Position numbers and translations under genes: made by a program | The notes under the pieces: model-generated | What the model saw: only the letters and a program-made list of their open reading frames with translations | Databases searched by the model: none | What the model was told of the DNA's origin: nothing | Shown here: positions 39,104 through 47,415 of the stretch, in pieces | Position numbering within the stretch: position 1 is the first letter of the stretch | Layout of the letters: the number at the start of each line of letters is the position of its first letter | NCBI RefSeq assembly: GCF_010119385.1 | Contig: NZ_VFIE01000024.1 | Span: 1-64,000, forward strand | DNA: 64,000 nucleotides | Direction of reading: 5' to 3' | Origin: Nesterenkonia haasae | GTDB taxonomy: Bacteria; Actinomycetota; Actinomycetes; Actinomycetales; Micrococcaceae

Positions 39104-40468
39104 TTAGGTTGGTTGGGAATCCTGTCCGCGGGGTTTCAAATCGTCAAGAAGCAGAGCCGTGTAGAGCAGCATGAGCTGCTCGCCGTCGAACGGCCGCCCG
39201 GTCAGACGCTCAATACGACCGATCCGTGAATAGAGAGTTGGTCGCGAAAGCCCCAGTTCGCGGGCCAACTCAGCCTTATTGCCCCGTGTGCGAGCAGCAG
39301 CGCGCACGACCTCGCGCAGTTGCTGGCCGTCATCCCCGGCAAAAACAGGAAGGTAGCGGCGGGCAAACCACTCAGCCTCGGGCTGTTCCGCTGTGTGGAC
39401 CAGCAAACCTGCCAGGCCAAGGTCACTTGCGCCCCACCATTCCTTCGCGGCAGGGTCGGCCAGTCCTTCCTCGGCCCGCGAACTGCTCTCAATGACACGC
39501 AACGCCGAGCGTGCGATTCCGGAGACATCCGCCAGAGCCTCAGGGGCCTCTCCCATCGGGACCATCTGCTCGCCAACCCCCACCAGGTATCGAGGAACGA
39601 GGTCGTAGGTGCGCCGTCGATTGGCGTCTTCGCGCAATGCTGCACAGAAAGTCTCAACGGCTCGGCGCCCGGCGTCAGCGAAGGTCGCTGAGGGTTCTTC
39701 GACCGCGAGCATGACGCAGAACTCTGCCTCCTTACCGGCTCCCACTAGGGCGGGTCGGCGCATTTGAGCCGCTGCCTGGCGGGCGCACAACGCTAGCTGT
39801 GCTACCCGGTGCGAACTGGTCTCCTTCGCCCCACCCTTGAGCCGGACCACGAGTGGGACATAGCGGGCCGCTCGCGGCATACCGAGTGCCGCTACTCGGT
39901 CTTCCATATCTTTAACCGGCAATCCACCTGGCGCAGCTAAGTCATCGAAGAGATTCGTCGCAGCGCTGACCAGCGGGTCCCAGATCGGGGCCCCTTCGGG
40001 TTCGAAACCGTCCGCCTCGAGTTCTTGGGCGACAAGTTCTCGATGCAGCGCCTCGGTGATCTGCTGGAATCGCACCACGCGGGAGAAGAGCAGCAGGGGC
40101 GTCAGCTCCGCCGCATCCGGCCGGGCATCTCTTCGTCGGGCTGCCGCTTCCAGTGCACCAAGCACTCGCGGCCGATCGGGGAGGACTTCCACTGCGAGTG
40201 CGGCAGCGCCAACGTCGTCCAGGTCGCTCAAATACTGAGTGAGAGCATCTTCGAGATCTGGACGATCCTCGGCCAACCGCGGCAGCGTGGAGAGTATGAG
40301 CTCTCGACCCTCCAGCAGATGCCCGGGGCGGTCCTGTCCGATGACATGGGCCCAGCGGACCGTGCGACTGTCGTCAGCCACTCCACTGAGGAGCCGGGGT
40401 TGTCCGAACGCCACAGGCTCCAAGTCCAGCACTTCGGCGAGTGTCAGGGTCCCGCCGCGTCCATACAT
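39104..40468 (-). CDS. PucR family transcriptional regulator
   Basis: This 454-residue protein has the PucR N-terminal domain (TLTLAEVLDLEPVAFGQPRLL, abbreviated as TLTLAEVLDL; then the VRWAHVIGQ motif and GRELILST) and a C-terminal helix-turn-helix of the PucR_2/CdaR type (NKAELARELGLSRPTLYSRIGRIERL, seen as AELARELGLSRPTLYSRI). PucR proteins control purine, amino acid and beta-amino acid breakdown. It sits between the M20-amidase-TRAP operon and the mmsA-aminotransferase operon and has candidate operators on both sides. Confidence 0.92.
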   Translation of the reverse strand: MYGRGGTLTLAEVLDLEPVAFGQPRLLSGVADDSRTVRWAHVIGQDRPGHLLEGRELILSTLPRLAEDRPDLEDALTQYLSDLDDVGAAALAVEVLPDRPRVLGALEAAARRRDARPDAAELTPLLLFSRVVRFQQITEALHRELVAQELEADGFEPEGAPIWDPLVSAATNLFDDLAAPGGLPVKDMEDRVAALGMPRAARYVPLVVRLKGGAKETSSHRVAQLALCARQAAAQMRRPALVGAGKEAEFCVMLAVEEPSATFADAGRRAVETFCAALREDANRRRTYDLVPRYLVGVGEQMVPMGEAPEALADVSGIARSALRVIESSSRAEEGLADPAAKEWWGASDLGLAGLLVHTAEQPEAEWFARRYLPVFAGDDGQQLREVVRAAARTRGNKAELARELGLSRPTLYSRIGRIERLTGRPFDGEQLMLLYTALLLDDLKPRGQDSQPT

Positions 40469-40518
40469 ACTGTCCAGCCTAATGCCCCCTGGCTCTCCTT
40501 ATCACCCGCGCGGTTTAC

Positions 40519-40555
40519 AGAGTGTCAGTATCTTTGGTCCCGATTCTGACACTCT
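40519..40555. promoter_or_regulatory. Candidate PucR operator between pucR-type gene and mmsA
   Basis: AGAGTGTCAG (40519-40528) and CTGACACTCT (40546-40555) are perfect 10-base arms with a 17-base spacer. The GTGTCA and TGACAC cores are 19 bases apart, exactly as in the repeat at 39058-39090. It lies 50 bases upstream of the PucR start and 41 bases upstream of mmsA. Confidence 0.7.
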
Positions 40556-40595
40556 GAGTCCTCCCATGGATGGCCCCAGCAGCCACAATTGCCGT

Positions 40596-42116
40596 ATGAC
40601 TGAGACTTCTTCTACACCCCGGACGTTATCTACCGCCGCCACAGGACACTGGATTGGCGGGCGCACGGTCACCCCGGGCGCCGAAACCACCACCGCCGTG
40701 GAGTCCCCTGCCACTGGCGAACTCATCACCGAAATACCGCTGGCCTCACAGGAAACTGTTGACCACGCCGTCTCGACCGCCAAGGATGCCTTCGCTTCCT
40801 GGGGCAGCATCTCGCTGTCCAAACGCACACAGATCGTCTTCCGCTACCGCGAGTTGCTCAACGCCCGAAAGGGTGAGCTCGCCCAGATTATTTCTCGTGA
40901 GCACGGCAAGGTGTTCTCAGATGCTCTCGGTGAGGTCCAACGAGGTCTGGAAGTCGTCGAATTCGCCTGCGGAATCCCCCACCTGTTGAAGGGTTCCCAG
41001 ACAGTCAACGCCTCCACGGATGTGGATGTCCATTCTGCACGGCACCCTCTGGGCCCCGTAGCTATCATCACTCCCTTCAACTTCCCCGCCATGGTTCCCA
41101 TGTGGTTTACCCCGATCGCGGTGGCCACCGGCAACACAGTTGTGCTCAAGCCCAGCGAGAAGGATCCCAGCGCCGTGAACTGGCAGGCTGAACTCTGGAA
41201 AGAGGCGGGCCTGCCAGACGGTGTCGTCAACGTCCTGCACGGGGACAAAGCTGCCGTTGACGGTCTGCTCAATCATCCCGATATTGAAGCGGTGTCATTT
41301 GTCGGCTCCACCCCTGTCGCGAAGTACGTCTATGAGAATGGCACCGCAGCTGGCAAGCGCGTGCAAGCACTCGGCGGGGCAAAGAACCACATGATGGTCC
41401 TTCCCGATGCCAACCTGGACCGGGCCGCAGACAGCGCGGTTTCCGCGGGTTACGGTTCCGCTGGTGAACGCTGCATGGCGATCTCCGTGGTCGTGGCCGT
41501 CGGAGACATTGCTGACCAGCTGGTGGAAAAGATCGCTGAGCGCACTCGTGGTCTGCGTCTCGACGGTGAGGATCCAGATCTCGGACCTCTGATCAACCGC
41601 GCTCACCGGGATAAGGTACGCAGCTACGTTGATGGCGCCGAAGCAGAAGGCGCGTCCCTGGTGGTGGATGGTCGCAGGTGGGCAGAGTCGGAGAAGCCCG
41701 AAGGCGCTTATCTTGGCCCGACCCTGATAGACAATGTTGGTCCGCAGATGAAGTCTTACCAGGACGAGATCTTCGGTCCGGTACTCTCCGTCGTTCGGGT
41801 GGAGACTTACAATGAGGCTCTGGACCTCATCAACTCGAACCCGTATGGCAATGGAACCGCCATTTTCACCCGTGACGGTGCCGCCGCACGTCGCTTCGAA
41901 ATGGAAGTCACGGTAGGTATGATCGGCATCAATGTGCCGATCCCGGTCCCTATGGCCTACTACTCCTTTGGCGGCTGGAAGAACTCCCTGTTCGGCGATA
42001 GTCACGCACACGGTGCCGAAGGTGTGCACTTCTACACCCGCGGCAAGGTCGTGACAGCTCGGTGGGGTGACCCAGCCGAGGACGGAATGCAACTTGGATT
42101 CCCGCAGAACGACTGA
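40596..42116 (+). CDS. mmsA: CoA-acylating methylmalonate-semialdehyde dehydrogenase
   Basis: This 506-residue enzyme starts at ATG 40596; the frame is open far upstream but that part overlaps the PucR gene. It has the ALDH cofactor motif KPSE (185-188) and catalytic C293 in GSAGERCMAISV. The usual general-base Glu is replaced by Asn in LGGAKNHMMV (260s), and the C-terminus reads KVVTARW, all typical of MmsA/IolA. It converts malonate or methylmalonate semialdehyde to acetyl- or propionyl-CoA. The following aminotransferase would provide the semialdehyde. Because an inositol cluster lies at 60 kb, a second role as IolA is conceivable. Confidence 0.94.
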   Translation: MTETSSTPRTLSTAATGHWIGGRTVTPGAETTTAVESPATGELITEIPLASQETVDHAVSTAKDAFASWGSISLSKRTQIVFRYRELLNARKGELAQIISREHGKVFSDALGEVQRGLEVVEFACGIPHLLKGSQTVNASTDVDVHSARHPLGPVAIITPFNFPAMVPMWFTPIAVATGNTVVLKPSEKDPSAVNWQAELWKEAGLPDGVVNVLHGDKAAVDGLLNHPDIEAVSFVGSTPVAKYVYENGTAAGKRVQALGGAKNHMMVLPDANLDRAADSAVSAGYGSAGERCMAISVVVAVGDIADQLVEKIAERTRGLRLDGEDPDLGPLINRAHRDKVRSYVDGAEAEGASLVVDGRRWAESEKPEGAYLGPTLIDNVGPQMKSYQDEIFGPVLSVVRVETYNEALDLINSNPYGNGTAIFTRDGAAARRFEMEVTVGMIGINVPIPVPMAYYSFGGWKNSLFGDSHAHGAEGVHFYTRGKVVTARWGDPAEDGMQLGFPQND

Positions 42117-42143
42117 TCGGCATCAAAGGAGAACACGAGACTC

Positions 42144-43547
42144 ATGAACAGCAACAGCAGCACCCTGGCCTCTGCCGAGGTGGACCGCATCAGTCCTGCC
42201 GACATAGAGGCAGGGCACACCGCCTATGAGCTAGACCGTAAGCATGTTTTTCACTCGTGGTCTGCCCAAGAGCAATTGCAGCCCATGAACGTCATTGATG
42301 CTGAAGGTTCGTGGATTTGGGATGGCGAGGGTAATCGTCTACTCGACTTCACCTCGCAACTCATCTACACCAACGCCGGGCACAAACACCCCAAGATCAT
42401 CGAGGCCATTAAGAATCAGGCCGAGAAGCTGTGCACTGTTGCTCCGCAACACGTCAACGACGCCCGCTCCGAGGCTGCGCGACTCATCACCGAGCTCCTG
42501 CCGGAAGACATCAACCATGTCTTTTTCACCAACGGTGGTGCTGATGCTAATGAGCATGCTGTGCGTATGGCCAGGCTGCACACCGGGCGCCGAAAGGTGC
42601 TTTCGGCCTACCGCTCCTACCATGGTGGGACTCATCTTGCGGTGAATCTCACCGGCGACCCCCGCAGGATCCCCAGTGACGACGACGCTGGCGTGGTCCG
42701 CTTCCTGCCCGCCTTCACCTACGGTTCGCATTTCCGGCCCGAGTCTGCAGAAGAATGGACCGAGGAACAGGAAGCCGAGCGAGCCCTGGCTCATCTGCGG
42801 GACACGCTTGTGTTGGAAGGCCCATCGCAGGTGGCTGCTCTCATCCTGGAAGCTATCCCTGGAACTGCCGGAATCTACATTCCCCCAGCTGGCTACATCG
42901 AAGGCGCGCGAGCGCTCTGTGATGAGTTCGGCATCGTCATGATCTTTGATGAAGTGATGGCTGGTTTCGGTCGCTCTGGTAAGTGGTTCGCGCACGAGCA
43001 TTTTGCCGTTGAGCCAGATATTGTCACGTTCGCCAAAGGTGTGAATTCCGGATATGTGCCGATGGGCGGCGTCGCGATGGACGACTCCATCTACAGCAGC
43101 TTCGCCAATCGGATGTACCCAGGAGGACTGACCTACTCGGGGCATCCCCTCGCCATGGCCGCAGCGGTAGCCGCTATTAACGCCATGCGGGATGAGGGGA
43201 TGGTCGAGAACGCCGCTCGGGTGGGTTCGGAGGTCATTGGACCGAGGCTCGAAGAGATCAAGAGAAACCATCCCGTGGTCGGCGACGTTCGCGGAGCTGG
43301 AGTCTTCTGGGCTATTGAGCTGGTCCGGGATCAGGAAAGCCGCGAGCCTCTGGCACCTTATGGTCAGACTCCCGCGGTGATGCCGGAGCTCGTGGCGGCA
43401 TGCAAGGCGAAGGGCGTATTGCCGTTCATCAACATGAACCGGATCCACATCTGCCCACCGCTGAACGTGGCCGACGACGACGTCCGGTTTGGCCTCGATG
43501 TGATCGACGAGGTTTTGTCGATCGCTGACGAGTTCCGCAAAGGCTGA
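42144..43547 (+). CDS. Class III aminotransferase, beta-alanine/omega-amino acid type
   Basis: This 467-residue PLP enzyme has the class III features FTNGGADANEHAVRMAR (near 128-144), IFDEVMAGFGRSGKW (267-281) and the PLP lysine K298 in FAKGVNSGYVPMGG. It starts 27 bases after mmsA. Together they would convert beta-alanine or 3-aminoisobutyrate to malonate or methylmalonate semialdehyde and on to acyl-CoA. Substrate assignment is from context. Confidence 0.9.
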   Translation: MNSNSSTLASAEVDRISPADIEAGHTAYELDRKHVFHSWSAQEQLQPMNVIDAEGSWIWDGEGNRLLDFTSQLIYTNAGHKHPKIIEAIKNQAEKLCTVAPQHVNDARSEAARLITELLPEDINHVFFTNGGADANEHAVRMARLHTGRRKVLSAYRSYHGGTHLAVNLTGDPRRIPSDDDAGVVRFLPAFTYGSHFRPESAEEWTEEQEAERALAHLRDTLVLEGPSQVAALILEAIPGTAGIYIPPAGYIEGARALCDEFGIVMIFDEVMAGFGRSGKWFAHEHFAVEPDIVTFAKGVNSGYVPMGGVAMDDSIYSSFANRMYPGGLTYSGHPLAMAAAVAAINAMRDEGMVENAARVGSEVIGPRLEEIKRNHPVVGDVRGAGVFWAIELVRDQESREPLAPYGQTPAVMPELVAACKAKGVLPFINMNRIHICPPLNVADDDVRFGLDVIDEVLSIADEFRKG

Positions 43548-43560
43548 ACGCCCCAGCTGA

Positions 43561-43619
43561 CTCCTCAGCGCAGCCAATCATGTTGCGTCACGCCACACAG
43601 CCTGGACTGCGCTGAGGAG
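43561..43619. terminator. Inverted repeat between convergent genes
   Basis: CTCCTCAGCGCAG (43561-43573) and its exact complement (43607-43619) are separated by 33 bases. The left arm is just after the aminotransferase stop, and the right arm lies in the 3-prime end of the convergent GntR gene. It probably acts as a terminator for the aminotransferase operon. Confidence 0.5.
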
Positions 43620-43916
43620 GTCTGGCTCGCTGATGCCCGATAGTCGGGCCTCCGCCACAGCATCTCTGACATGGCCAAGCACCACGCCGGGGAGAACCGA
43701 TGGCTGATCGGCGACCCGGGTCCCGGCAGCACCCTTCGTCACCACGAACCCGCTGGACTCCAGCGCGCGGTACGCCTTGGCGGCAGTCGCCACAGCGACG
43801 CCGAGATCCCGCGCGGTTTGCCGCACGGTCGGCAGCCTGTCCCCTGCACCCATCCGACCAGACAGGATCAGCCCTCTGAAATGAGCGGTGATGCGTTCGG
43901 CTGAATACTCAGTCAT
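43578..43916 (-). CDS. YtrA-like GntR family regulator
   Basis: This 112-residue protein starts at ATG 43916, overlapping the upstream membrane protein gene by 8 bases. It consists of a GntR winged helix (ERITAHFRGLILSGRMGAGDRLPTVRQTARDLGVAVATAAKAYRALESSGFV, abbreviated as GRMGAGDRLPTVRQTARDLG) and a short helical tail, the size of the YtrA subfamily, which normally controls ABC transporters or adjacent membrane proteins. A 45-base palindromic site upstream of the first gene of this pair is its likely operator. Confidence 0.88.
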   Translation of the reverse strand: MTEYSAERITAHFRGLILSGRMGAGDRLPTVRQTARDLGVAVATAAKAYRALESSGFVVTKGAAGTRVADQPSVLPGVVLGHVRDAVAEARLSGISEPDLLSAVQAVWRDAT

Positions 43917-44841
43917 GAACCGTCGCCGCCTGGGGCTGGGGCCGTAGGGCCGCAATCGCGACAACTATCATCAACAAGGAGAGCCCAAAGAACTGCACGA
44001 GGTATGACATGCCCAAAAGCCAGGGGGAAGCTGCCGCCAATGTGGTGTCAAACGAGTAGCCCTCTGAAGCGAGTGACACTCCTGCTGCGCCCGCGGCTGT
44101 GTTGAGGGCGCGTGCAAGAGTAAGGAGAACTGCGCCGGCGCCTAGGCAGACCACCATGGATGAAAGCGCTGATCGCGACGCTTCCTCACCCCTGACGCTA
44201 CTCGGGGCAAGAAACGGACGTACCGCATTGAGGTGAAGGACAAGAACCGTCAGCACGAGAAGCAGGAGCGCCGCTGCGGCGGCGGGCAGACCATACGCCC
44301 AGCCGAAGAAGTCAGCCACCATTCCGCCTGTGGCTCCGGTGTCGATCACCAGCAGCCGATAACGACCCTCCTCATCTGGGCTTGAGGCAGATCCGGCGAA
44401 TGCGACGAACAGGATCAAGGCGAGCGCGCAGGACCCAAGCAACCACAACTGGGAAGAACCGGTGAAGGACCGCCACGTGCGGGGATGCGTAGGCGCAACC
44501 GGCTCAGCCGGCTGACGGCGGTAACTGGCCAAGAGCACTGCGACAGCGAGCAAGACCAAACATGCTGCGAGCAGCGGAATCGAGTACCTCCACCAGGCGA
44601 AGTCTTCGCCTCCGAGCCTCATGCGGCGGAAACGCATGACACTCACCGTCACGGCGAACAGGACAAGGAACGCAGCCCCAGACGCCAGGGTCGACCGCAT
44701 CACGGCGTCAGGTCGAGACGAGGCATCTAGCCGGGGTGGAAGAGGCAGCTTCTCGCGCCAGATGGGCACCGCTAAAACGGCCACGACGGCCAGAGCCGCA
44801 ACGACGGGAAGCACCTCATAGAGCATTGCCAACACGAACAT
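43909..44841 (-). CDS. Hypothetical multi-span membrane protein
   Basis: This 310-residue protein has seven or eight hydrophobic segments with short polar loops and no recognisable catalytic motif. It resembles DUF1648-less membrane proteins that accompany small GntR regulators in Actinobacteria. It is the first gene of the pair, directly downstream of a strong palindrome, and its end overlaps the regulator gene. Function unknown. Confidence 0.75.
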   Translation of the reverse strand: MFVLAMLYEVLPVVAALAVVAVLAVPIWREKLPLPPRLDASSRPDAVMRSTLASGAAFLVLFAVTVSVMRFRRMRLGGEDFAWWRYSIPLLAACLVLLAVAVLLASYRRQPAEPVAPTHPRTWRSFTGSSQLWLLGSCALALILFVAFAGSASSPDEEGRYRLLVIDTGATGGMVADFFGWAYGLPAAAAALLLLVLTVLVLHLNAVRPFLAPSSVRGEEASRSALSSMVVCLGAGAVLLTLARALNTAAGAAGVSLASEGYSFDTTLAAASPWLLGMSYLVQFFGLSLLMIVVAIAALRPQPQAATVHD

Positions 44842-44886
44842 GTCCGATTCCCCACTTCCCGCATGTAGCCGACACCAGTTAACCTA

Positions 44887-44931
44887 TGTGCTGCACACAT
44901 GGTACAAGTTTTGTACTATATGTGCAGCACA
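44887..44931. promoter_or_regulatory. Palindromic operator region of the GntR/membrane protein pair
   Basis: TGTGCTGCACA (44887-44897) is repeated as its complement at 44921-44931. Nested inside is a second dyad, GTACAA (44902-44907) with TTGTAC (44911-44916), and a TACTATAT sequence suits a -10 region. It is 46 bases upstream of the membrane protein start. YtrA-type regulators bind GTAC-containing dyads, so this is a good candidate. Confidence 0.6.
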
Positions 44932-44953
44932 AGGTGCGCCGATCTCGGGAGCC

Positions 44954-45625
44954 TCAGCAGTGGGACGTCAGATCAGACTCCCAGGCATCTCGGATCATCT
45001 CTTCCAAAACTGCGAGGTCGATGTCTTCCGGAGTGTTGATGTAAAGACACGCTGCGCCGGTGCTGTGCTTACCGAGCCGAGCTAAGAGTTCTGCTGAGCG
45101 CGGTGACTCTGTGAGGCCGTATAGCGAGATCTTCGATTTTCGGGGTGAGAATCCGAGCCGGAATGTGTCGCCCTCCCGGCCGGTCGCATAGCGGTAGTGG
45201 GCCTGTCCATAGCCGATCATGGTGGGCCCCCACATCACGGGTTGCTCCCCGGTGACGCGTGTGAAGATTTCCAACAGCAATCTACCGTGTAAGACACGGC
45301 GCGCAGTGTCGAGCCCTTCAACAAAGTCACTCGGTGTTTGGTCAGTAGGGACCGTCTTGAGGTCTATCGCGTTCTTTCCGGTGTGACCTTCGGTGATCAC
45401 AGAGCGGCGCGCTTCGGGCTCCGGCACATGGCCAGCTAGTCCCAAGCCGCGTTCCACAAGAGCCGCCTGCAGGCGTTCCAGGCTGCGCCTCCCGAGGCCG
45501 TGGAGTGAGGCGAGCGTAGCGTATTCGACCCCGTGGAGAGACTCCAGATTGGAGTACCCGGCATGCTGTAAGGCATCACGGGCGGGTCGCCCGATGCCGG
45601 CGACCGAGTCGAAACTCGTACTCAT
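44954..45625 (-). CDS. DUF1801 protein with helix-hairpin-helix N-terminus
   Basis: This 223-residue protein starts at ATG 45625 (MSTSFDSVAGIGRPARDALQ); a longer frame to 45664 is possible. Residues 5-70 look like a tandem helix-hairpin-helix (GIGRPARDALQHAGYSNLESL and LHGLGRRSLERLQAAL), a nucleic acid-binding motif also seen in predicted pathogenicity/DNA-binding proteins. Residues 110-220 match DUF1801/YdhG (PSDFVEGLD, GPTMIGYGQAHYRYATG, GFSPRKSKISLY, CLYINTPEDIDLAVLEEMI). The joint function is unknown. Confidence 0.78.
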   Translation of the reverse strand: MSTSFDSVAGIGRPARDALQHAGYSNLESLHGVEYATLASLHGLGRRSLERLQAALVERGLGLAGHVPEPEARRSVITEGHTGKNAIDLKTVPTDQTPSDFVEGLDTARRVLHGRLLLEIFTRVTGEQPVMWGPTMIGYGQAHYRYATGREGDTFRLGFSPRKSKISLYGLTESPRSAELLARLGKHSTGAACLYINTPEDIDLAVLEEMIRDAWESDLTSHC

Positions 45626-45735
45626 ATCCTCATCGTATCCAGCGCGCCTGCAAGTGCGCCTCATTCCGGGGCAGGAGCCGTGAGCTTCGGGCCAGGTCGA
45701 GGGTGATGGGTCGGACCAGATGCCAGAGATGCAGG

Positions 45736-47211
45736 TTAGTCCTTGACGGGCTTCGGTGCGCGTTTCTGGGAGGCAAGCTTTGTCAGCAAATCATGCTCGG
45801 CTTGGGGGCCGGGCTTGATTCCCCCTGGGATACGCAGCACGAAGATCAGGCCCAGCAGCCACCAGGCTCCAAACATGATGTAGGGCTGGAAAGTCAGGCC
45901 GGCAGGCATACCGGGTAGGTACAGCAGGAACATGGCGGCAGTGGTCACCAGAGCTAGAACCCCGACGACGGTGCCGCCGATATTTCCGGCCTGCCCGCCG
46001 ACCCGCATGGGCCGGGGCATATCCGGTTCGCGCCGGCGCAGAACCAGGAAGACCACCGAGACCAAGATGTAGGTGATGACGATTGATGGAGAGCCGGAAT
46101 CCACCAGCCAGACCATCATGACTTCCCCAAAGAACGGTGCGACCACGGAAATCCCGCCGATGAAAAGCAGGGCATTGATGGGCGTCCTGTGCTTGGGGTG
46201 AAGTTTCGCGAACCAGCGTGGCAGCATCCCGGAGTTGGCCATCGCCCAGATAAGACGTGAGGCCCCGATGATGAAGGCATTCCATGAGGTCAACAGCCCC
46301 GCCAGGCCTCCAGCAACCACCACGTTGCTCCAGAACTCATTGCCGGCCAATGCGCCCATGGCATCAGCGGTCGCCAAATCGAAGTCACCCATTTCTGATG
46401 CCGGCAGGGCCACAGAAGTAGTGAGCACAATCGCAATGTAGAACGCTGCAGCGATACAGACGGAGAAGACCACGAGTATGCCGATCTTTCGTGGAGACAC
46501 TTTGACCTCTTCGGCTGACTGCGGGATGACGTCGAAGCCGACGAAGAGGAAGGGCACCACGACCAGCACCGCGATGATTCCTGCAGTGCCGCCCGTAAAC
46601 AGCGGCTCCGCGTGCTGGGGCTCACCATTGATGAACGCCATCACAATGAGCGCCACGGCCATAGTCACGACGAAGATGACAACTGATGTCTGGAAGAAGC
46701 TGGCCTGCTTGATTCCCTTGATGTTCAGGGCTGTGAGCAGGATTCCGGTGACGACGCCGATGAGCGCCCACACTAAGTTCACTTCGAACCCAGCGACAGT
46801 CCACAGTGGAATCGAATTCACTTGAGGAATGATGTAGGCAATCGTCCTGGGGATCGCGACCGCTTCAAACGCGACCACTGCAATGTATCCCCCGACGATT
46901 CCCCATGAGCCGATGAAAGCCAGGCGAGGATCAAGCCCCCGCAGCAGGTAGTTGTGCTCACCACCGGCAAGGGGCATCGCTGAAACCAACTCGGCATAGA
47001 CCAACCCGACCAAAGCCATGATGGCAGCACCAATTACGAATGCCACCACAGTGCCCATGGTGCCCGCACCGATGAGCCACCCACTGGTCAGTGTGACCCA
47101 GCCGAAGCCGATCATGGCGCCGAATCCGATGAAGAGTATTTCCAGCCAGCCGAGTGAGCGCTTGAAGCGGCCCTCCTGAGGCGGAGTATGCCCTGACGAT
47201 ATGTGAGACAT
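45736..47211 (-). CDS. APC family amino acid permease
   Basis: This 491-residue protein starts at ATG 47211; upstream frame is rejected because the following residues hold the family start. It has about 12 spans and the APC helix 1 signature GFGAMIGFGWV (30-40), with AGGEHNYLLRGLD in helix 3. It is divergent from the FCD-type GntR regulator, which precedes genes for glutaryl-CoA metabolism and an omega-aminotransferase, so it probably imports the amino acid that feeds them (5-aminovalerate, GABA or lysine). Confidence 0.92.
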   Translation of the reverse strand: MSHISSGHTPPQEGRFKRSLGWLEILFIGFGAMIGFGWVTLTSGWLIGAGTMGTVVAFVIGAAIMALVGLVYAELVSAMPLAGGEHNYLLRGLDPRLAFIGSWGIVGGYIAVVAFEAVAIPRTIAYIIPQVNSIPLWTVAGFEVNLVWALIGVVTGILLTALNIKGIKQASFFQTSVVIFVVTMAVALIVMAFINGEPQHAEPLFTGGTAGIIAVLVVVPFLFVGFDVIPQSAEEVKVSPRKIGILVVFSVCIAAAFYIAIVLTTSVALPASEMGDFDLATADAMGALAGNEFWSNVVVAGGLAGLLTSWNAFIIGASRLIWAMANSGMLPRWFAKLHPKHRTPINALLFIGGISVVAPFFGEVMMVWLVDSGSPSIVITYILVSVVFLVLRRREPDMPRPMRVGGQAGNIGGTVVGVLALVTTAAMFLLYLPGMPAGLTFQPYIMFGAWWLLGLIFVLRIPGGIKPGPQAEHDLLTKLASQKRAPKPVKD

Positions 47212-47415
47212 GCTTGGTCCCTTCTGGGTGCAACGTGGAGATGACTCTTCGGCGAATACAACGGGTAGGCAAGAGCACCTCAGCAGCTTCACGCTCAAGG
47301 TTCCACGAATCGTAGACGGCCGATTCGCCTCTTGTGACGCATAATACACACAATGATTGGGCTGTAACGCCACCGCCTCACCTGGAGCAACTCAGGCTCC
47401 CCGTAGACTTCCCAC

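Noticed and set aside
40239-40595. N-terminal extension of MmsA
   Set aside because: It would overlap the PucR gene and add 119 low-complexity residues; the MmsA family starts at the ATG at 40596.
42339-43577. 412-codon open frame on the minus strand
   Set aside because: It is antisense to the class III aminotransferase gene, has low-complexity His/Asp-rich content and no family features: a shadow caused by codon bias.
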